Part shown: piece after piece, positions 1-9,065 of the stretch
Position numbering within the stretch: position 1 is the stretch's first letter
How the letters are laid out: each line of letters begins with the position of its first letter
From: Endotrypanum monterogeii
Taxonomy: Eukaryota; Euglenozoa; Kinetoplastea; Trypanosomatida; Trypanosomatidae
NCBI GenBank assembly: GCA_000333855.2
Contig: CM007317.1
Location: forward strand, 646,793 to 710,792
Direction: 5' to 3'
DNA length: 64,000 nt
Notes under the pieces: generated by a model
Seen by the model: the letters and a program-made list of their open reading frames with translations, nothing else
Database searches by the model: none
Told to the model about the DNA's origin: nothing
Position numbers and translations under genes: made by a program

Positions 1-2
1 AG

Positions 3-2186
3 GACTCGTGTCTATTGCACAAGCACAGCGCTGTACGCTGTGAAGCAGCTCAAGCTCTTGCTGTCCTGTTTCGATGTGGGGCTTCTGAAGCACTGAAGGA
101 CGGGAAGAACGAGCCTGAGAACAGGACAATGGCGTCGGAGCTTTTTGTCTTGTGCAATGACCACAGCGAGTCGGTCCGACTGGCTGTCTTGTCGATTTTG
201 TCATGTGCACTGCTAGATCTCAAAGAGCGACTAGAGCTGCACCCTAAGTATCTACCACATCTACTCCTCCTTTTGACGGACTCTTTTGACTCTGTTCGTA
301 AGGCGGCGCACGAAATTCTTGGACGGGTGGGACAACTGTACATGATAGACAACGAGGACAACCGCATTGATCTAGCCAATAGGCGCATCACAATGAAGGA
401 TATTGAGTGGTACGGCGATGATGAGTATCCTTCCATGAGCTTCACCGCGGCATCTGTTTATCAGTACGATATCTTTCAAACGCGACCTAGTCTTGGCGCT
501 CGCTATGTTGTCGCCGAGTCTATTCGGTCTTTCCTCGACAAAATTCTTGGAGATATCACCGCTGTCGATTGGGTGATTCCCTTTTCCACCAATAATCGCA
601 AGGTGGTGGCGCTCAAATTGTTGTGGACGACCATCTACTACTGTGAGAAGTCTTGTGTCCAGTTCACGGAGCGCATTCTCAGCGCTTTATACAAGGTGTT
701 TACTGATGAAAACGTTGAGGTCAAAGAGGCGGCGGCATTTTGCGTTGAGGTGCTTGGGAAGTTTCTCGTTCCCGAGCAGTACCTACCGTTCATTATCGCA
801 AAGCCGCCTGCAGACGCTGAGCCATATGAGGATCTCTCTGTTATCGAAAAGTTGCGCAACAAAACTGTGGTGCTGACTTCTATTGATGCGTGCAAATCGA
901 TGCCGACGCTGTTCTCAACAGCAGCTGTCTCAGTCAAGTGTTCGATTCTTCAAACACTGGCGTACCTTATCGAAGGTTCCAAGGAGAAATTGACTGCAGC
1001 TCACTCTACCCAAATTGTACAAGCGTTGACGACAAACGATTTGATCGAGTGTGAGAACGAGAGTCTCCTAGCTGCACTTCTGGATGCGCTACAGAAAGTA
1101 ATTACCGTTTTTGTGGCCAAGGGGTTTATCGCCTGTAAGGAGCATCCCCTTCCCGAGGAAGTACTCAGTGATACGAAACGGAGAACATTGGATTCAATTA
1201 TTCTATATTCTTTGCTGTGTATCAAGGGTGTTGGTATTCCTGCAATAGAGCTGAAGGCTGGAAAGGTAGTTGAAATGCTATCAACCCTAGTGACGGGGTC
1301 GCTTGCAGGTATCTACACATTGCATGCTGCTCGATTGCTTACGCGGTATGGAGCGGGTCTTCCTGTCACTGCTTTCACGGATTTGGTACTGAACGCTGCC
1401 AGTCTTGACAATCTTGGAAGATTGCTCACAAACATATTCGAAGCAAGACTTACGGACATTAACTTTACAGTCAAAGTTACTGAGGAACTGCGCTACTTCA
1501 GTGTTCTAGAAAAGCTTTTGTGGTGCAAAACAACGGCCTTTGCACCAGATGAGGCCACGGAACTACTGCGTGTTGTTGTTCTCCCACTGGCCGCCTTTCG
1601 ACCGGGAAACACCGCTCATCTTTTTCGAAAAGTCGCTGTGAATTGTCTGTGCGCTTTTCTTGACCCAGTGTTCCACGATACCCTTCAGTCGGAGTTGATG
1701 AAAAATGACAACAGCCTATCTGTCACAATCATAAGCTCTTGGTGTGCAGCTTCCGACGCTGACGACGGTGAAATGCGACTTGTTTGCATGTCCGTTCTTG
1801 GTGAAATCTGTCGCTTGCCAATGGTCAAGGGTGCAGCTCATGAGGTTGTTCAATCTATGATTCTCCGCTTCGATGATTCAAACGATGCCATCCGATTGTG
1901 CATTTCCAACGAGCTGATCCGCTTTCTTGCTGACGACTGGGGTACGTCGCCGCTTGTGATGGAAGAGATATCGACACAGGTAGTGCCCCTGGTGAAGAAG
2001 ATGCTCATCTACCTAGATGATACAGAGGAGACGATTGGTATTCGCCTTTCTCTTACCAAGGCGTTGAAAAGGTTAGGTGATATCTCGCCACATATTGTTG
2101 TTGACTTAACGCGGTCTGCGCTGGGGCGACATGCGGAAAAGCGTCATTGTCAAGACGTGCTAGATTACTTGGAAAGCAAGTACTAG
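3..2186 (+). CDS. DNAAF5/HEATR2-like HEAT-repeat dynein assembly factor (5' partial)
   Basis: The frame is open to the left edge, so the start codon lies outside the window and 727 residues are visible. They are helical pairs of HEAT type throughout. The stretch around residues 160-260, with LGARYVVAESIRSFL followed by a segment on splicing the helices RKVVALKLLWTTI and VFTDENVEVKEAAAFCVEVLG, resembles the DNAAF5 (HEATR2) pattern. In that family the protein is a cytoplasmic factor that helps preassemble axonemal dynein arms, which would fit a flagellate. The family is about 850 residues long, so about 130 residues are probably missing. The stop is TAG. Other HEAT proteins such as integrator subunits or importins remain possible because repeat proteins look alike. 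Confidence that it is a real HEAT gene is high; the DNAAF5 name is moderate. Confidence 0.8.
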   Translation, partial: DSCLLHKHSAVRCEAAQALAVLFRCGASEALKDGKNEPENRTMASELFVLCNDHSESVRLAVLSILSCALLDLKERLELHPKYLPHLLLLLTDSFDSVRKAAHEILGRVGQLYMIDNEDNRIDLANRRITMKDIEWYGDDEYPSMSFTAASVYQYDIFQTRPSLGARYVVAESIRSFLDKILGDITAVDWVIPFSTNNRKVVALKLLWTTIYYCEKSCVQFTERILSALYKVFTDENVEVKEAAAFCVEVLGKFLVPEQYLPFIIAKPPADAEPYEDLSVIEKLRNKTVVLTSIDACKSMPTLFSTAAVSVKCSILQTLAYLIEGSKEKLTAAHSTQIVQALTTNDLIECENESLLAALLDALQKVITVFVAKGFIACKEHPLPEEVLSDTKRRTLDSIILYSLLCIKGVGIPAIELKAGKVVEMLSTLVTGSLAGIYTLHAARLLTRYGAGLPVTAFTDLVLNAASLDNLGRLLTNIFEARLTDINFTVKVTEELRYFSVLEKLLWCKTTAFAPDEATELLRVVVLPLAAFRPGNTAHLFRKVAVNCLCAFLDPVFHDTLQSELMKNDNSLSVTIISSWCAASDADDGEMRLVCMSVLGEICRLPMVKGAAHEVVQSMILRFDDSNDAIRLCISNELIRFLADDWGTSPLVMEEISTQVVPLVKKMLIYLDDTEETIGIRLSLTKALKRLGDISPHIVVDLTRSALGRHAEKRHCQDVLDYLESKY

Positions 2187-3122
2187 GCTTGGCCTCGCTT
2201 CTCTTTGACAGGTCAGGTGATTTGGTGTAAGGCCATACTATTCGTGCTTTACTCGAGCGCTCAAAAATCGAAGTAATACAATCTTCCGTAGACTGCACCT
2301 AGCTTTTTCCTACTTCACTGCCCATTGCTAGGTGTATTCATAATAGTGCTGTGAGGACTGCAGTTTACCAGAGATGGGTTCCAGGTGAGGGGGCTTGTTT
2401 TTTTTTTTCACATTATGTATCTTTCTTTTTTCGAAGCCTACCAATCAGAACGCCCATTCCAAGTGATGCACTTCTGTGGTTACTCTGTTGAAGAAGCTAG
2501 CATCTCCTCCATTTTCTTACCAGTGCCGAACCCTTCTTGGTGGTAATGACACACTCACACGCAGGTAAAGAAGTCATAGGTTCATCACTACGCATGTTGA
2601 CTCTTCGGTGTTACATGGCGTGTCGTTTGCACAAGCTTCAACAATGACGCTGCCTCTGTCCTCTCTACGATGACCAGAGATTTGAGTAAGCTCGCCTAAC
2701 CATGACTGCACACTGTTTTAGGGGGCCGTGTCCATCCTGAGAGAGATGCTCTGTGCGGATTACCAGAATAAGGCCGGCTACGAGGTTGCGTCTGCAGCAC
2801 GTGGGGAGGTGAAACTTATGTTCAAGGAGGTAATGGGTGGATCTTGTCAGCATTACTCAAGTGTGTGTTTTTTTTCTGACTGTCCCTAGGCGATCCTGTA
2901 GCATGTTGAAGTAGAACGGGAGTTGAACTATTTCTGTATCACATTGACGGGTCTTCGGAGAAAGAATTGTTTTTGCACTCATTATTCATACTGATTTTCT
3001 CCGTCTTTGTTTTGCCTTTCACGTGCTCACAGATTTACCTCTCACGTATTCAGAAGCGTCGTTCATATTACATATCTTCCGTTTTTTTTTTTCCTCACCT
3101 TCAGTGCACAAATAACAAGAAA
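2187..3122. other. Intergenic region between DNAAF5-like gene and cyclophilin
   Basis: It holds the 3' UTR of the upstream gene, several pyrimidine tracts (for example about 2400-2410 and 2865-2886) and possible AG acceptors at 3031, 3052 and 3103 before cyclophilin. A 47-codon ORF at 2746-2889 is listed separately. Nothing else is recognised. Confidence 0.6.
2746..2889 (+). CDS. Candidate small ORF, 47 codons, unknown
   Basis: An ATG at 2746 opens 47 codons ending in TAG. It lies 25 bases after a TTTTAG acceptor-like site at 2716-2721. The first 30 codons have protein-like composition (KAGYEVASAARGEVKLMFKE). The last third is Cys- and Phe-rich and runs through a T8 tract, which is more like untranslated sequence. 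It could be a small gene, a gene relic or chance. ORFs of this length are common by chance, so confidence is low. Confidence 0.2.
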   Translation: MLCADYQNKAGYEVASAARGEVKLMFKEVMGGSCQHYSSVCFFSDCP

Positions 3123-3713
3123 ATGTTTCGCTCTACGTTTCTGTGCGTGCAGCGCAAGATTCCTTTTTATCCTACCAACCCGCAAAACTACTTTGTGTTC
3201 TTTGATATCTCTATTGGCTCACAGCCGGCAGGCCGTGTCGAGATGGAGCTCTTCAAGAGTGATGTGCCGAAAACGGCCGAGAATTTCCGCGCTCTTTGCA
3301 CCGGCGAGAAGGGTGTTGGCCGCTCTGGAAAGCCCTTGTGGTTCAAAGGAAGTCGCTTCCACCGCGTCATTCCTCAGTTCATGTGCCAGGGTGGCGATTT
3401 CACTGCTGGCAACGGTACTGGTGGCGAGTCCATTTATGGCCATAAGTTTCCGGATGAGTCGTTTGCAGGACGGGCTGGTAAGCACTTTGGTCCGGGTACA
3501 TTATCGATGGCTAACGCCGGTCCTAACACCAACGGTTCTCAATTCTTTATTTGCACTGCTCCTACCGACTGGCTTGACGGCAAGCACGTTGTGTTTGGTC
3601 AGATCACCAAGGGCTATGATGTCATCACGAAGGTAGAGGCGCAGGGCAGCCAGTCTGGTGCTACCCGTCAGCCCATCACGATCACGAACTGCGGTGAAAT
3701 CAAGCCGGAGTAG
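3123..3713 (+). CDS. Cyclophilin-type peptidyl-prolyl cis-trans isomerase, 196 aa
   Basis: Cyclophilins catalyse proline cis-trans isomerisation during protein folding and bind cyclosporin A. The whole conserved domain is visible from about residue 23 to 190. It shows [15 protein letters not shown] (catalytic Arg and the Phe and Gln of the pocket), [19 protein letters not shown] and the drug-contacting Trp in [12 protein letters not shown] short insertion in the loop [14 protein letters not shown] marks it as the divergent-loop type. The first 22 residues ([16 protein letters not shown]...) are an extension rich in basic and hydrophobic residues; it could be a weak mitochondrial targeting sequence, which is inference. 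The reading frame continues upstream to 2967, but the ATG at 3123 is chosen because it follows the pyrimidine tract and AG around 3070-3104. Confidence 0.95.
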   Translation: MFRSTFLCVQRKIPFYPTNPQNYFVFFDISIGSQPAGRVEMELFKSDVPKTAENFRALCTGEKGVGRSGKPLWFKGSRFHRVIPQFMCQGGDFTAGNGTGGESIYGHKFPDESFAGRAGKHFGPGTLSMANAGPNTNGSQFFICTAPTDWLDGKHVVFGQITKGYDVITKVEAQGSQSGATRQPITITNCGEIKPE

Positions 3714-4186
3714 ACAAAGTATCCTTGTCAGCGTTACGTGCGAGGCGCGCTTACCAAAGTGTGTTCGTGGCGACGAACTTTTTTCTTTTTTTCTCTCCTC
3801 CATGGTCTAACTTCATTTCCTTTAACACAGACAGCAAAGGCCACGATGATTTCTCTTGATTGTTCTTAACGGCTGAAAGAAGCACAACAAGGATAATCGA
3901 TGTTTTCGTTTTGAACAGCAGGCAAGCTCTCGGTGAAGTTCGTTTGTTCAACTGAGCTGCAGTTTAGTCTGCACCGCTTATGCGTGTCTTCAGCGAGGAG
4001 ATGCCAGGTAAAGGCCGTGCTTGTCAGATGAAGACCTCGGGCACATTTTCTTTCCCTCACCGCTGGTACATCTTTGTCGTTTACTGTCGCCATCATGTGT
4101 CCTTCCTTTTCTTCTTGTTCAATTTGATATATTTCATATCCAGTCTTTTTACTTAGCTGAGGTGGCGCACTCTCATCACAGGAAAG
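3714..4186. other. Intergenic region, cyclophilin to prefoldin-like gene
   Basis: It contains pyrimidine-rich tracts at about 3778-3800 and 4085-4120 and ends with a TCATCACAG acceptor six bases before the next ATG. No gene is recognised. Confidence 0.6.
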
Positions 4187-4558
4187 ATGGAGAGAGATCT
4201 CAACGCGGAGCAAACAAATATTGAGATTGCTGCGGAGGAAGTGACTGAGGCCAAGCAGTACCTCATCGATCTCGACCGCCGAAAGAATCAGTATCGCGAG
4301 GCACAACGAAAAGTGCTAACATTGCGACCTGAGGAAGACCTATGGGTACTCAGCGGTGGCTCTACGTTCGTGTCCTGCGAGCTGAACCACACTGATACGC
4401 TCAAGTACTTTGAATGGCGCTTGCAGCAGTGCGACAACGAGATTGAGGAGGCGCGAGATAGTTTGAAGGCCAAAGTGGCCGCGCTGGCGGAGCTGGAGGG
4501 AGCGGACAGTGCTTTGGCTCGCCTCTATCAAGGGTTTGACCTAAAAGGGATGTCGTGA
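4187..4558 (+). CDS. Prefoldin-like small coiled-coil protein (PDRG1-like), 123 aa
   Basis: The protein has the prefoldin beta-type plan. An N-terminal helix (residues 1-48) is followed by a short beta segment, DLWVLSGGSTFVSCELNHTDTLKYF, and a C-terminal helix (about 68-110) rich in Glu, Leu and Ala. Prefoldins deliver unfolded actin and tubulin to the TRiC chaperonin; the related PDRG1 sits in the R2TP/prefoldin-like complex. The central segment, reading [VL]-x-x-G-x-x-F followed by polar residues, is closer to PDRG1 than to subunits 1-6, in my reading. The ATG at 4187 follows an AG acceptor at about 4179-4180. Length suits the family. Confidence 0.6.
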   Translation: MERDLNAEQTNIEIAAEEVTEAKQYLIDLDRRKNQYREAQRKVLTLRPEEDLWVLSGGSTFVSCELNHTDTLKYFEWRLQQCDNEIEEARDSLKAKVAALAELEGADSALARLYQGFDLKGMS

Positions 4559-4913
4559 GGCCTGTCGCCGAGGTTGGGATGTGGTGGTTGAGGATGAAGT
4601 GATCTAAGATGCTGCTTTAACGATTCACAAAATTTGGAGTGACATCATTATCTCGACTGAGACGCACCTCAGGTAGAGGAAGAGTGACACGCTGCCATCG
4701 TTCGAGAGTCTTCCCCATAGGTGAGAAAACAGCTCCACGCCATGTTCAATACACTGTGTTTCAGTAAGATTGGCCGTTCTTTCATCACCCACCACCAGAC
4801 TTCTCTCTCTTGATTCTTTCTCCTCTCTCCCTTCTCCCTTTGACTTCCTTTTTTTTTTTTTCTGTAGTTCCCATCAACTATCTCCAGACTCCCCCGCTGC
4901 TTCGCGCTGTAAA
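4559..4913. other. Intergenic region with strong pyrimidine tract
   Basis: A long C/T tract at about 4798-4861 with T12 is followed by CTGTAG (4866) and CTCCAG (4886), good trans-splice acceptors for the next gene. Nothing else is seen. Confidence 0.6.
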
Positions 4914-5711
4914 ATGGCGTTCCACTTCTCACGCGGAGCTGAGCTTCTCTTTGTCACGCAGTATTTGCTTCAGTTCGACGACACTCTTAAATTCAAGCTT
5001 GTGAATGAAAGCCGACGTGCGGTGTTGCAGATTTCCACCGTCAATATTCCCCCGTTCAGCTACACTTCGGTAGACTTTGTCGATGAGTCTGAGAGGCCCA
5101 CAATTGCTTCTGCGACGGGGCCTCCAGCGACATCTTGGGCTTTGAACGCTTCTTTTCTCACTAGCGTTCTCAGCTGCTTTAGTGGTCATTCTTCCCTTAG
5201 TCTTGAGGTCTCCGACGATCTCACATGTGTCATTCTCTATCAGAAAAAAGATGATGGCTCCGGTCTGCAATTAGCTCAGGTAGGTGCTCTTCACGACCTT
5301 GGTCCGAGGCTCCTGGTCGATCACAATGTGAGGGTGATGTACACCATTGCCGATATTCGAAACTTCAACGACGTGGTTCGATCGGTTTGTAGTGGCGAAG
5401 ATGATCGATGCGATGTCTTTTTCAAACGCGTTTCCTCGATGGAGTGCGAGTTGGTCATGAAAACGAGCACTGTCACCTCGTCGCTCCAGTTCTTGTTGGA
5501 TCAGTACCATGACGTACCCAAGTATTTGGAGGGGTCGGCACGCTGCAACGATTTGTGTGAGTTTGCGCGCTTGTGCACACGGATGACTAAGCTAGCCGAC
5601 AAAGCTTCTCTTATGTTGGGTTTTGGGTCCGACGGAATCGCACTTTTTCGATTGGAATGGTTTACGGAGCGAGGCAGCCGCACTGCGAACTTGTTTTTTT
5701 GTTCTTCCTAG
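4914..5711 (+). CDS. Sliding-clamp-fold protein, Rad1/9-1-1-like, 265 aa
   Basis: The length and alternating strand pattern match a PCNA-fold monomer: two related halves joined near residue 135. The end (LGFGSDGIALFRLEWFTE then TANLFFC) resembles the last strands of Rad1, where Gly-Phe-Leu-Ser-Leu-Gln-Tyr is followed by an aromatic strand. Rad1, Rad9 and Hus1 form the 9-1-1 clamp that signals DNA damage through ATR. Hus1 or Rad9 cannot be excluded by eye, and sequence identity in this family is low. The ATG at 4914 was chosen over the open frame further 5' (to 4770) because acceptor AGs at about 4866 and 4886 fall between them. Confidence that this is a gene is high; the clamp name is tentative. 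Confidence 0.5.
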   Translation: MAFHFSRGAELLFVTQYLLQFDDTLKFKLVNESRRAVLQISTVNIPPFSYTSVDFVDESERPTIASATGPPATSWALNASFLTSVLSCFSGHSSLSLEVSDDLTCVILYQKKDDGSGLQLAQVGALHDLGPRLLVDHNVRVMYTIADIRNFNDVVRSVCSGEDDRCDVFFKRVSSMECELVMKTSTVTSSLQFLLDQYHDVPKYLEGSARCNDLCEFARLCTRMTKLADKASLMLGFGSDGIALFRLEWFTERGSRTANLFFCSS

Positions 5712-6089
5712 ACCTCCTCTGTTAGTGTTGTAGATTCTCTGTTGTCTCGCAGGTCGCTGCAGACTAGAATTCTCAGACTCTTGTACTGTTCTCAAAAGCA
5801 AAATATATATATATATATATATATACAAGTATATCTTTTCAAGGATACAAAAGGCACCATCGCAGTTTCTCTCCGTCACCTAGTCTGTGTAACAAAGAGT
5901 GAAATCATTGCGCGTATTCACAGAGCATGGAACAAGGACACCGATGCGCGTAGAGGACGCTATTTCATGAATTTCTCACCGCCCCTACTTCTCTTTCCTT
6001 TGGCTATGTTTTTTGAATTCTAAGTACCAGTTGTTGTGGTCATTGGGTACCTCCTATATGCACCATTAGTCCTCAACAGTCACATACGG
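5712..6089. other. Intergenic region with TA microsatellite
   Basis: It carries a TA repeat at 5803-5825 and C/T-rich sequence at about 5980-6008 before the next gene. An AG in CCTCAACAG (6078-6079) lies close to the ATG at 6090. No gene is seen. Confidence 0.55.
5803..5825. repeat. TA dinucleotide repeat
   Basis: About 11 copies of AT in the intergenic region. Similar tracts recur in the window and are typical simple repeats. Confidence 0.95.
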
Positions 6090-6704
6090 ATGCAGGTAAA
6101 ATCCCTTGCGGGTCAACTAGGAGACAGTCATGGCGTGGTCGTGTACCACACTGCGGTGCTACCTCCCGAGAGGCTGTGCGCTGCGCTTGAGAAATGTGGC
6201 AAGATAAGTGTTCTGCACGGATTTGTGCTCACAGATGGAAACTACGCCACTGTTTTTTTTTTTGCGGAGCCGATGAGTTGTGCCGCCTGCTATGCGCTGC
6301 TCTCAGAACTGGCACTCGAGTCCCCCAAAAGAGGTATTGTTGATGTCGGATGGATTCATGAAAATGGAGTTGACGCCTTCTCTAGGCGTCCCTATGTGAA
6401 ACACAAGTACGCTCCTGTGATCTCCACCTTTGACGCTGGTGTTGATACACCTAACGGTTTCTTGGTTGTATACTGGAGAGGCGTGGCAGAAGACGAGCGG
6501 CGGGAGATCACTCAAATGGCTAACTCGTTGGCTGTCGAGGTGTTTGAGGACAACAAAGAAGGGGGGCGATCATTTTTGCGCTTTCTCTCCGAGGATGCTG
6601 CTGACTCTTTTCACTCTGACGTGCTGTCGCGATTCGCTGCACTGAAGCGGTCTCTTTCGTATGCCGATGCCCGCGATTTCTCCCTTGCCAAAGGGTCTGC
6701 ATAA
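6090..6704 (+). CDS. Conserved-looking hypothetical protein, 204 aa
   Basis: I do not recognise this protein. Its composition is that of a soluble alpha/beta protein: VVVYHTAVLPPERLCAAL, a hydrophobic strand ATVFFFAEP, and NGFLVVYWRGVAEDERREI about halfway. The two halves (about 15-95 and 130-200) each read strand-helix-strand, so two small alpha/beta domains of RRM or ACT size are possible; that is inference only. The open frame begins with GTG at 6036, but the first ATG is at 6090, about ten bases after an AG. A T11 run at 6251-6261 lies inside the coding frame (codes Val-Phe-Phe-Phe), a spot where sequencing slippage would break the gene. The stop is TAA followed by an A-run. Confidence 0.6.
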   Translation: MQVKSLAGQLGDSHGVVVYHTAVLPPERLCAALEKCGKISVLHGFVLTDGNYATVFFFAEPMSCAACYALLSELALESPKRGIVDVGWIHENGVDAFSRRPYVKHKYAPVISTFDAGVDTPNGFLVVYWRGVAEDERREITQMANSLAVEVFEDNKEGGRSFLRFLSEDAADSFHSDVLSRFAALKRSLSYADARDFSLAKGSA

Positions 6705-7143
6705 AAAAAAAATGCACACACACGAAAATAACAGACTGCATGGGAAACAAAACGCTCTCCCACAAGCGCTTCATAGCAAGATTTCCTGGATTTGTGTGCA
6801 ATGTTGCACTCTATTCTCTGTCCAGTTGCGCGATTCAAACTGTGGCCACATATGCTCTGGGGAAGACTCTGAGTAATGAGGAGAAGACACACTTTGATCG
6901 AGGTCGGCGGTGATAGCACATTGTAAGGATTGCATTCACCTTTACGCCGATGAAAACAACAAAAAAGCGTTTAAGTGGCCGCATCAGACCTCACGCCGTC
7001 GCTTCCCTACGCAACTCTGCTATGCTCCATTTACTTTCTTTTATTCGCTTACCCAACGCATGTATATACATCTACATCTAGAGCTTCATCTTTGTCAAGG
7101 TACTCGTCACCGAAAGCGGTGGTTCGAAGTGAGTTTTTATACA
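6705..7143. other. Intergenic region upstream of PIG-A
   Basis: 3' UTR and 5' flank. It has a C/T-rich stretch about 7000-7050 that may hold the acceptor for PIG-A. The frame of PIG-A is open back to 6910, but that part has no protein-family similarity. Confidence 0.55.
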
Positions 7144-8505
7144 ATGGGACGGCATCGCGTTGCGTTGGTTTCCGACTTCTTTTTCCCTGGATTCGGCGGG
7201 GTGGAGGTTCACATCTACAACGTAGCCCTCTGTTTGATGCGAAGGGGTCATAAGGTTATTATAATTACTCGTGCCTACGGGGACCGCGTTGGGATTCGCT
7301 ATTACACAAATGGTCTGAAAGTGTACTATTTGCCAATGGTGGCGGCAAAGCTTCCTCCGGGCTCCGTGACGCTGCCGACGTGGCTCGGCGCATTTCCTAT
7401 GTTGCGCACTATCTTCATCCGTGAGGACATTACTGTTGTACATGGCCACCAGACCACCTCCAATCTTTGTCACGAGGCAATGTTTCACGCTGGCACCATG
7501 AGCATCAAGACATGCTTCACTGATCACTCCCTGTTTGGGTTCGCTGATGCGGCTTCTATCAACATTAACAAGGTGCTTGTTTGGAGTCTGCGCACGGTTG
7601 ACCAGGTTATTTGTGTCAGCAACACCTCACGCGAGAACACTGTTCTGCGGGCGCGGATTGCACCGCAGCGAGCAAGCGTGATTCCGAACGCTACTGACAC
7701 CTCCGTCTTCACCCCGCCGGATGACCTCAAGTACAAGTCGTGGGCATCAAAGATTGACAAAGAGGGTCTGACCATTGTAGTGATCACCCGTCTTGTGTAT
7801 CGAAAAGGTGCGGACCTCTTTGTTGATGTCATCCCTGAAATCTGTCGCCGTCATCCTGAGATCAAGTGGGTGATCGGCGGCGACGGACCGCGCCGTTCAC
7901 AGCTCGAGCAGATGATTGAGCGACACAGCTTGATGGACCGGGTGAAGATGCTCGGTGCGCTAAAGCATTCGGACGTAAAGAGCGTCTTGAACCAGGGTCA
8001 AATCTTCCTCAATTGTAGTTTGACAGAGGCATTTTGCATTGCGCTCATCGAAGCGGCATCATGCGGACTGCTGTGCGTCTCAACAAAAGTGGGAGGTGTT
8101 CCGGAAGTTCTCCCGCCACCGATGCTGCTACTGGCGGATGCAGATCCGTCATCTATCGTTGACGCTTTAGAGAAGGCTATCAGCGATGTGCCGTACCACT
8201 CGCCGTGGACGTTGCATGACAACTGTAAGGAATTCTATAGCTGGGACTGGGTGGCTGAGCGCACTGAGCGTGTTTATGATCGCATCATGGAAATGCCACT
8301 TTTGTCTCTCTATGAGCGACTGATGAATTACGCATCTGTCGGGCCACTGTTCGGGCTTGTTTGCTGGATGCTCTGCTCATTAGATTGGATTCTGTATCGG
8401 TTTATGGAGTACTGGATACCAAGAGAAACGATTGACATAGCTCCAGACTTCCCCATGTCTTCTTATATCCGCAACAAGGAGAAGATTATGAAAAATAGTG
8501 GATAG
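7144..8505 (+). CDS. PIGA: PIG-A, GPI N-acetylglucosaminyltransferase catalytic subunit, 453 aa
   Basis: PIG-A transfers GlcNAc from UDP-GlcNAc to phosphatidylinositol, the first step of GPI anchor synthesis, on the cytosolic face of the ER. The protein is a family-4 glycosyltransferase (GT-B fold). It opens with VALVSDFFFPGFGGVEVHI, the typical PIG-A N-terminus, and has VIPNATDTSVF and VIGGDGPRRSQLE of the UDP-sugar domain. It carries the EX7E motif at Glu295 and Glu303 (TEAFCIALIEAASCG). A hydrophobic helix near residues 395-420 (GLVCWMLCSLDWILYRF) is the usual C-terminal ER anchor. Human PIG-A is about 484 residues, so this is full length. Surface GPI anchors are abundant in trypanosomatids. 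The ATG at 7144 directly precedes the conserved sequence. Confidence 0.95.
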   Translation: MGRHRVALVSDFFFPGFGGVEVHIYNVALCLMRRGHKVIIITRAYGDRVGIRYYTNGLKVYYLPMVAAKLPPGSVTLPTWLGAFPMLRTIFIREDITVVHGHQTTSNLCHEAMFHAGTMSIKTCFTDHSLFGFADAASININKVLVWSLRTVDQVICVSNTSRENTVLRARIAPQRASVIPNATDTSVFTPPDDLKYKSWASKIDKEGLTIVVITRLVYRKGADLFVDVIPEICRRHPEIKWVIGGDGPRRSQLEQMIERHSLMDRVKMLGALKHSDVKSVLNQGQIFLNCSLTEAFCIALIEAASCGLLCVSTKVGGVPEVLPPPMLLLADADPSSIVDALEKAISDVPYHSPWTLHDNCKEFYSWDWVAERTERVYDRIMEMPLLSLYERLMNYASVGPLFGLVCWMLCSLDWILYRFMEYWIPRETIDIAPDFPMSSYIRNKEKIMKNSG

Positions 8506-9065
8506 CTTTCAGGGATTTAGTCTTTCTGCTTTCTCGTCTTCTTTTCCTGCGCACTGATTCTTTGCCCTCCAAAAAAAAGAATATTTGACATTCTTCTCCA
8601 GCGACACTGATAGGGCATTGCCGTGTGTTGTTGCTCACTTCTCTAGACATGCAAGTCCATTCCATGTATCAGCTTCTCTGGTGCAAGGCGCGAGGGCTGT
8701 CGCGCCAATCGGGAGGGCTGTTGGGTAAATGCTCCTTTGTGTGGGCGTGTTCGCTCTCCTGGATCTGTTGGTGGTCGGCGATATCCCCGATGCTGCCTAG
8801 GCGCAGCCACTAGCGCCACCTTCATTCTTTGTCCCTGATAGGCTTTTTTCGACTATCAACATCTCTGCGCACCTGTCAATTCTCTTGCGGTCTTTTCCCT
8901 CATCGACCGTCGGACCACTCTCACGCCTCACAATCTCATCCGTTTGGTGTGCATCGCATTTGTGGCCTTTTTTTTTTCGTGCTCAGCGTTCACGAGATTT
9001 GCAGAGTTCATTTGTCACCTCGTTGATAAACATCAAATTAAATAAAGTTAAATAAAGTGGAAATC
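8506..9065. other. Intergenic region between PIG-A and the ThiI fusion
   Basis: It contains a pyrimidine tract and acceptor-like CTTCTCTAG at 8638-8646 before a small ORF (8649-8813, listed separately). A second tract, T10 with GTGCTCAG at about 8968-8987, is a likely acceptor for the fusion gene. Confidence 0.55.
8649..8813 (+). CDS. Candidate small hydrophobic protein, 54 aa
   Basis: The ATG lies three bases after a good acceptor-like site (CACTTCTCTAG) and opens 54 codons ending in TAG. Residues 26-45 (KCSFVWACSLSWICWWSAIS) could form one membrane helix after a basic N-terminal half. The following gene has its own pyrimidine tract and AG at about 8968-8987, so there is room for a separate transcript. 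I recognise no family, and an ORF this short can arise by chance. Confidence 0.25.
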   Translation: MQVHSMYQLLWCKARGLSRQSGGLLGKCSFVWACSLSWICWWSAISPMLPRRSH

